Positions 21,601 to 27,600 of a stretch of DNA of 64,000 nucleotides are shown piece by piece. Numbering within the stretch: the first letter of the stretch is position 1; each line of letters begins with the position of its first letter. The notes beneath the pieces were generated by a model. It had not been told where the DNA came from and did not search any database. It was given only the letters and a program-made list of their open reading frames with translations. Source of the DNA: Verrucomicrobiota bacterium (lineage in GTDB: Bacteria; Verrucomicrobiota; Verrucomicrobiia; Limisphaerales; JACRJY01); NCBI GenBank assembly GCA_016235585.1, contig JACRJY010000164.1, forward strand, positions 1 through 64,000. The letters run 5' to 3'. Position numbers and translations under genes: made by a program.

Positions 21601-24600
21601 GACAAGCGTGCCGCTGGTGGTGGTATAATCAGAACCTGCCGTGCCCGTGCCGTTGGCGGTGCTGTAAGCCACCCCGACGCTGTTGCTGGTTCCACCGGAG
21701 CGCACCACCGTGATGAGAGCATTCGTGCGGTCCTCGCCCACAGTAAAAGCCGCGCTGGCAAAGTCGAAAGCGCCGAACCTGCTATTGCCCCCCCCCACGA
21801 GCCGGGCAACTCGGTTGCGCGGAACCCCATTGACGGTCGTGAAACCGCCGCCAATTACGATGTTTCCATCCAACTGCGTCACCACTGTTGATACAACCCC
21901 GTCCGCCCCGGTCCCAACGTTGAAAGTCACGTCCATCGTGCCGTTGGTGTTCAGCCGGGCTATGCGGTTGCGCGGCAGGCCACCCACATTTGCAAAGCCA
22001 CCGCCCATGACAACCTTGCCGTCGGACTGGACAGAGACCGCACTGAGGAAGTCATCCGCACCGGCGCCGGGATCGAAGGTAAGATCCACCGAGCCGTCGG
22101 AGTTGAAGCGGGCGATGCGGTTGCGCGCAACACCGTTCAAGCTTGTGAAAAGGCCACCCACCACCGGCTTGTTGCCGGAGGCGACGCTCACGCACGTCAC
22201 GCCGGAGTTTGCACCGACACCGGGATCAAAAGTCTTGTCCACCGTGCCATCCGCGTTTAAGCGCGCGACATTTGTGCGAACCACGCCGTCCACCGAGTTG
22301 AAGCTGCCGACGATCAGGACGCGGCCCAACTGGTCGGTCGCGATTCCGCGCACAGGAGCGTCCGCGCCGGACCCGGGGTTGAACGTGGCATCCAGCGAAC
22401 CGTCCGAATTGAGGCGGGCGATGAAGTTTCGGTTGACTCCGTTGACCGCCGTGAAGAGGCCCCCGATGAGCACCTTTCCGTCATTCTGGATATGCACCGC
22501 AAAGATCGAGTTGTCCGCGCCAGGGCTTGTGTTGAAAGATAGGTCCACGGTCCCGTCCAAGTTCAGCCGCGCGATGTTGCCGCGCGGAGCGGCGCCAACC
22601 GTGTCAAACGAGCCACCCAACACCACCTTGCCGGCGTTGACATCGCTGAGATAGACGGCCACCGCGCGGACGGAAGCATTCGATCCTCCCTGCCGGAGCA
22701 GGTCTGGCACAAAGGCAGCGTCCAGCGCGGCACCCGAGTTCACACGGACAATGTTAGTGCGGCCCACCCCATTGTAGGTGCTGAAGTCGCCACCAATAAA
22801 CATCAGCCCGTTCGTGTGCTGCGCCACAGAATAGACCTGTCCGTCCAAACCGGCCCCGATGACGAACGTCGCATCCAACGATCCAGCCGAAGCCTCGTCA
22901 TCGAGGATGGTAACCTGAGCATTGGTGCGGCCCACAGAAGCCCCGCCCCCCGGCCCCGCCAGCCGGACCTCAAAGAGCCGGTTCCCGTCCTGGAGCAGGT
23001 TGCCAGTAATGGGAACGAGGAATGTCTGGGTCGTGACCCCGCTGGCAAAGCTAAGCGTCCCATTCGTCGCCGTGAAGTCTGTGCCAGCCATCGCGGTGAA
23101 GTTGCTTACGGCAAAGCCCACTGTCACCGTTCCGGTGAAGCCGTTGGTGCGGATGACTGTGATCACGGCGTTCGTCGCGTTCTCGAGCACCGTGTAGGAG
23201 TTCGTGGCGAAGGAAAGCACCCCGGGGCTGAACTCGTTGTCCACAATGGTGAGCACAGCATTGGAGATCGCCCCCAATCGTGCACCGCTGGTCGGGTTGG
23301 CGAGGGTGAGATTCACTGTCCGGTCACCTGCGGCCCCGGTGTCATGACGGATGGTGATGACGACATTCGTGGTTGCCTGGGTGTCCGCGAATGCCAGGGT
23401 CAAGTTCGCCGGCTGATAGTTGAATACAGGGACAGCCGTGCCGCCAGTCGCGGAGAAATCGACCGTCACGCTGTTGGACGTGCCGCCCACACGGTTCACC
23501 GTGATGGAGAACGCAGCGTTCGTCTCGACGACCGAGTAGGCTGGAAGGCTGAAGGTGAAGCTGCCGAACACAGGCGGATCGTCGTCCTGAATGATCAGCA
23601 CGGCCGTGCTCTGCGCTCCGATGCTCGCACCACCGGTCGCACTGGGCAGCGACAGGTTCACCGTGCGGGTCGCGTTCACGTCCGCATTGGTGTTGTTGAT
23701 GATGCCAATCGTGAACGTCTTGCTCGTCTCGCCATCACCGAAAGTCACCGTCCCGGTCGTGTTCGTGTAGTCGAAAGTGGCTGGCAAACCGACGCCCAAA
23801 TATCCCCGTGCTGTGCCGTCAGTCGTGTTGAATTGCGCCGTGACGAGACCGGTGACGCCGTTGGTGCGGGTCACGGAGATGACCGCGTTGGTCTGATTCT
23901 CCTGCACGGAATAGGTCGCGCTGGTGAAGACGATGACGCCGGGGCTGAAATCGTTGTCCACAATGTTCAGGACGGCCGTGGAACGCCCGATCGTGGCCAC
24001 GCCGATCGGTGCCGCGCTGAGAAGCTGCAGCCCAACGGTCTCCGTGCCTTCCACCAGAAGGTCGTCCAAAAGGGGCACCACGAAGGTCGTGGATGTTTGA
24101 CCATTGGTGAAAACCAACTGGCCGATTGACGCTGTGTAATCCACCCCGGCGAGAGCCCCACCGGGAAGCGGCAACCCCGCAACATCTGTCTGGTTGCTGG
24201 TCGCGTAGTTGACGAATGCCGAGCCAACTGTCGAACCCGTCCGCGTCACGGTGATGACAGCATTGCCGCCCACTGCGTTTTCATTCGCGTTGAAAGTCGC
24301 GAAAGCAAACCCGAGGACAGTGTCGTTGTCCTGGAGAGTCACGGTGGCGTTCGTGATGGCACCGGGCAGGGCCAGGTCCAAGTTGGTGGTCGTCGCGGTG
24401 TAATTGGTGGGGTTGATCAGGAGGTTCGTGAACACCCTGTTCACATTTGTCATCGCATCATCGAAAATGGAGATCGTGTAAGCCTGCACCGCCTCGCCTT
24501 CCTGGAAGACCAGCGTCCCCCTGTTCGTCGCGTAATGCGTGCCATTCGTGGCAGTCCCATCCAGGGTCTGGAAGTCCATGCTCACCGCGTTCGAGAGGCC

Positions 24601-27600
24601 GCCCACGCGGCGAACGAAAACCACCAGGCTCGTGGCGTTCTCCACCGCATCGAAGTTGCCGGCGAGGAACTGCAGACTGCCAAAGCCTGCGTTCGTGCCG
24701 CCGACCAACTGGGCCACATAATTGCGGGACAGGCCGTCCACCATGGTGAAGCCGCCGCCGATGGTAATGACGCCATTGGTCACCGGCTGAAGCGCGACCG
24801 CCGCCACGAAGTTGTTGGGACCGGTGCCAAAGTTGATGGTGGGGTCAAGCCGCCCGGTGGGGGTGATGCGGGCGATGCGCGTGCGATTCAGCCCATTGAT
24901 TCTGGTGAAGTCGCCGGCGACCACGATGTTTGTCGCGGCGTCAATGGCCACGGCAAGGACGGCGTTGTCCGCGCCAGTTGTCAGGAAACTCCCGTCCACC
25001 ACGCCGTTGGCCAGCAGACGTGCGATGCGGTTCAAGTTTGTCGTGCCCCCAACGCTGGTGAAATCACCAACGATTACCACGCCACCGCCCGGCTCCAGCG
25101 CCACTCCGCGCACCCGGCCATTGGCACCAGCAAGCGAGTTGTTTGGATCCAGGAATGTCGTGTCCAACGTGCCGTTGCTGTTCAAGCGGGCCACGCGGTT
25201 CTGTGTGAGCGAATCATAAAAGGTGAAGTCTCCGCCGATGTAGATGCGCCCGAGGCTGTCCACGGCCAGGGTTCTGATCGTGCCGCTAGCGCCTTGGCCG
25301 GGGTCAAACGTCGTGTCCACGGTGCCGTCGGAGTTCAACCGTGCGATTCGGGTCCTCGTAGCCCCGCTGACCGTGGTGAAATCACCCGCGATGAGAATCT
25401 TGTCGTCGGACTGAACCGCCACGGCATAAATCGGGTTGTCCGCGCCCGCACCCGGGTTGAAGGAGCTGTCGAGGGAGCCATCCGCATTGAGACGGGCCAC
25501 GCGGTTGCGGTTGGTGCCGTCCACCTGCGTGAATGAACCGGCGATGACGATCCGCCCGGTGAGGGTCGTTGGGACTTGGTTGGTGTGCAACGCAATGGCA
25601 GAGACGGTGTTGTTGGGGCCAGTCCCGAGCCGGTTGAAGACGCTCGTGTTGACCGAGCCGTCCAGATTCAGCATCGCCACCCGGTTGCGCGGCAGGCCGT
25701 CAATCGCGGTGAAGTCGCCGCCGATGAGCCAGCGTCCGTTGATCCCTTGCGCAGGCAGGGCGTTGGTGATGAACGTCACGGCCAGCACCTTGTCATTGGG
25801 ACCGTTGGTGGTGCCAAAGGCGGTGTTGACGGAGCCGGCAGGCGTGCCCGCAATTGGTTCGTTGTCGAGGATCACCAGCGTCGCGCTCCGCCCCGCCACG
25901 GAGATCGTCGCGCCACCGGTCGCATTGGTCAGCGTCAGGATCACCGTGCGGTTGGTCGGGCTGTTGGGATTCACGTCGTCCACAATTGGCACCGTGAACG
26001 TCCGGTTGGTCTGGCCGGAGGCGAACGTCAACGTGCCGGTCACCGGTGTGAATTCGTTCGTCGAGGCCGTCCCGGCAGTCGCGCTGTAGCGAACCGTTGC
26101 GGTGCCCACCGCGCCGTTCGTGCGCAGCACCGTGATGGTCGCGCTGCCGACGTTCTCGCTCACTGGATAGGAGAAAGTGCTGAATGTGAATTCCCCGTAG
26201 GCGAAATCATCGTCCACAATGGACACCGTGGCTACGCTGCGGCCCAGGGCCAATCCGACAGGCACCGGCGCGCCGCCCAGGAAAGCAAGCGGTCCATTGA
26301 ACGCGCTAAGAGCGGGCAAGCTGATCTGCACACCCAGCGCCTGGTTTCCTTCCACAAGAGTGTCCTGGAGGATGGGCAGATAAACGTCCGCGAAGCCCAG
26401 CCATGCGCGGCCTTGGTTGTCCTGTGGATCGTTGTTCACACCCGTCACAGCGTCGAGAATGCGCCGCGTGTCACCAGTTGCATTGACGGAACGGGTGCTG
26501 ATCCAGAATGGCGTGGCATTCGTGTGGACGAAGTCAAAACCACTCGTTGTGGCATTTGTCGAGCCAACCGCCGTTCCGTCCACGGTGATGAAATCGACCG
26601 ATGCCTGGCCCAGCGAACCGTTGGTGCGGATGAGTTGCACGAAATAGTTGCCGCTATATTCGTCTGCGCTGTAGCTAGACTGTGTGAACTCGATATTGCC
26701 CGGCCCCGGAGTCGCTCCGCCGACCAGACGAGCCACGTTCAATCGCGGGCTGACATAATCGCGCATATTGAACGAGCCGATGTTGGCAATGGTGCTGTGC
26801 GCCGTGAAATTCGTCTCACGTCCATAGCCGCCGCCAACACGGCTGAAGCTGCCACCGATCATCACGTTGCCACCCGTCTCCAGTCCGAGGGCAAAGCACG
26901 CGCTGTTCGGGCTGGTGCTCAGAGGCTGAGTGAGGCCGGCAAAGTGGTTGTATGTCGTGTCCAAGAAACTCGTGTCCAGGACGCCGTGCGCCAGCAACCG
27001 TGCCACGCCCACACGCCGCGTGCCATTGAAGGACGTGAACAGGCCGCCGATCAGAATCGCCCCGTCCAACTGCTGCGTAACGGCATAAACCGAGTTATCC
27101 GTGCCGGTGCCCGGATCGAAGGCCGTGTCCACCGAGCCGTTCGCGTTCAGGCGTGCGACACCTCCGCGCACGTAGATGTCAACCCGGGAAAATGCGCCGC
27201 CGATGAGTATCTGCTCGCTCGAAGTGAGTGCGACGGCAAAGACAGCGTCGTTTGCCCCCGTGCCAAGCCCATTGAAGGAGGGGTCCACAGTGCCGTCCGT
27301 GTTGAGTCGCGTCAGACCGTTGCGAATCTGTCCTCCAACCGTCGTGAACGCGCCTGCGATCAGAATCTTGTTCGGGTGCAGGATACTCGTGCTGGGATAG
27401 ACGGCCACAGCATACACACGGTCATTCGGACCGCTGCCCAGCGCGTTGAACGTGGGATCCGGCGACCCCGTGCTGGTGAGCCGCACGACGCGGTTGAACG
27501 GAGCGGAGTTGAAGGTGGAGAAGTTGCCGGCAACCACCATGCGCCCGTCGGACTGGAGCGCGAGGGCCTGCACCGCACTGGCCAGCACATCCCCGGGGTT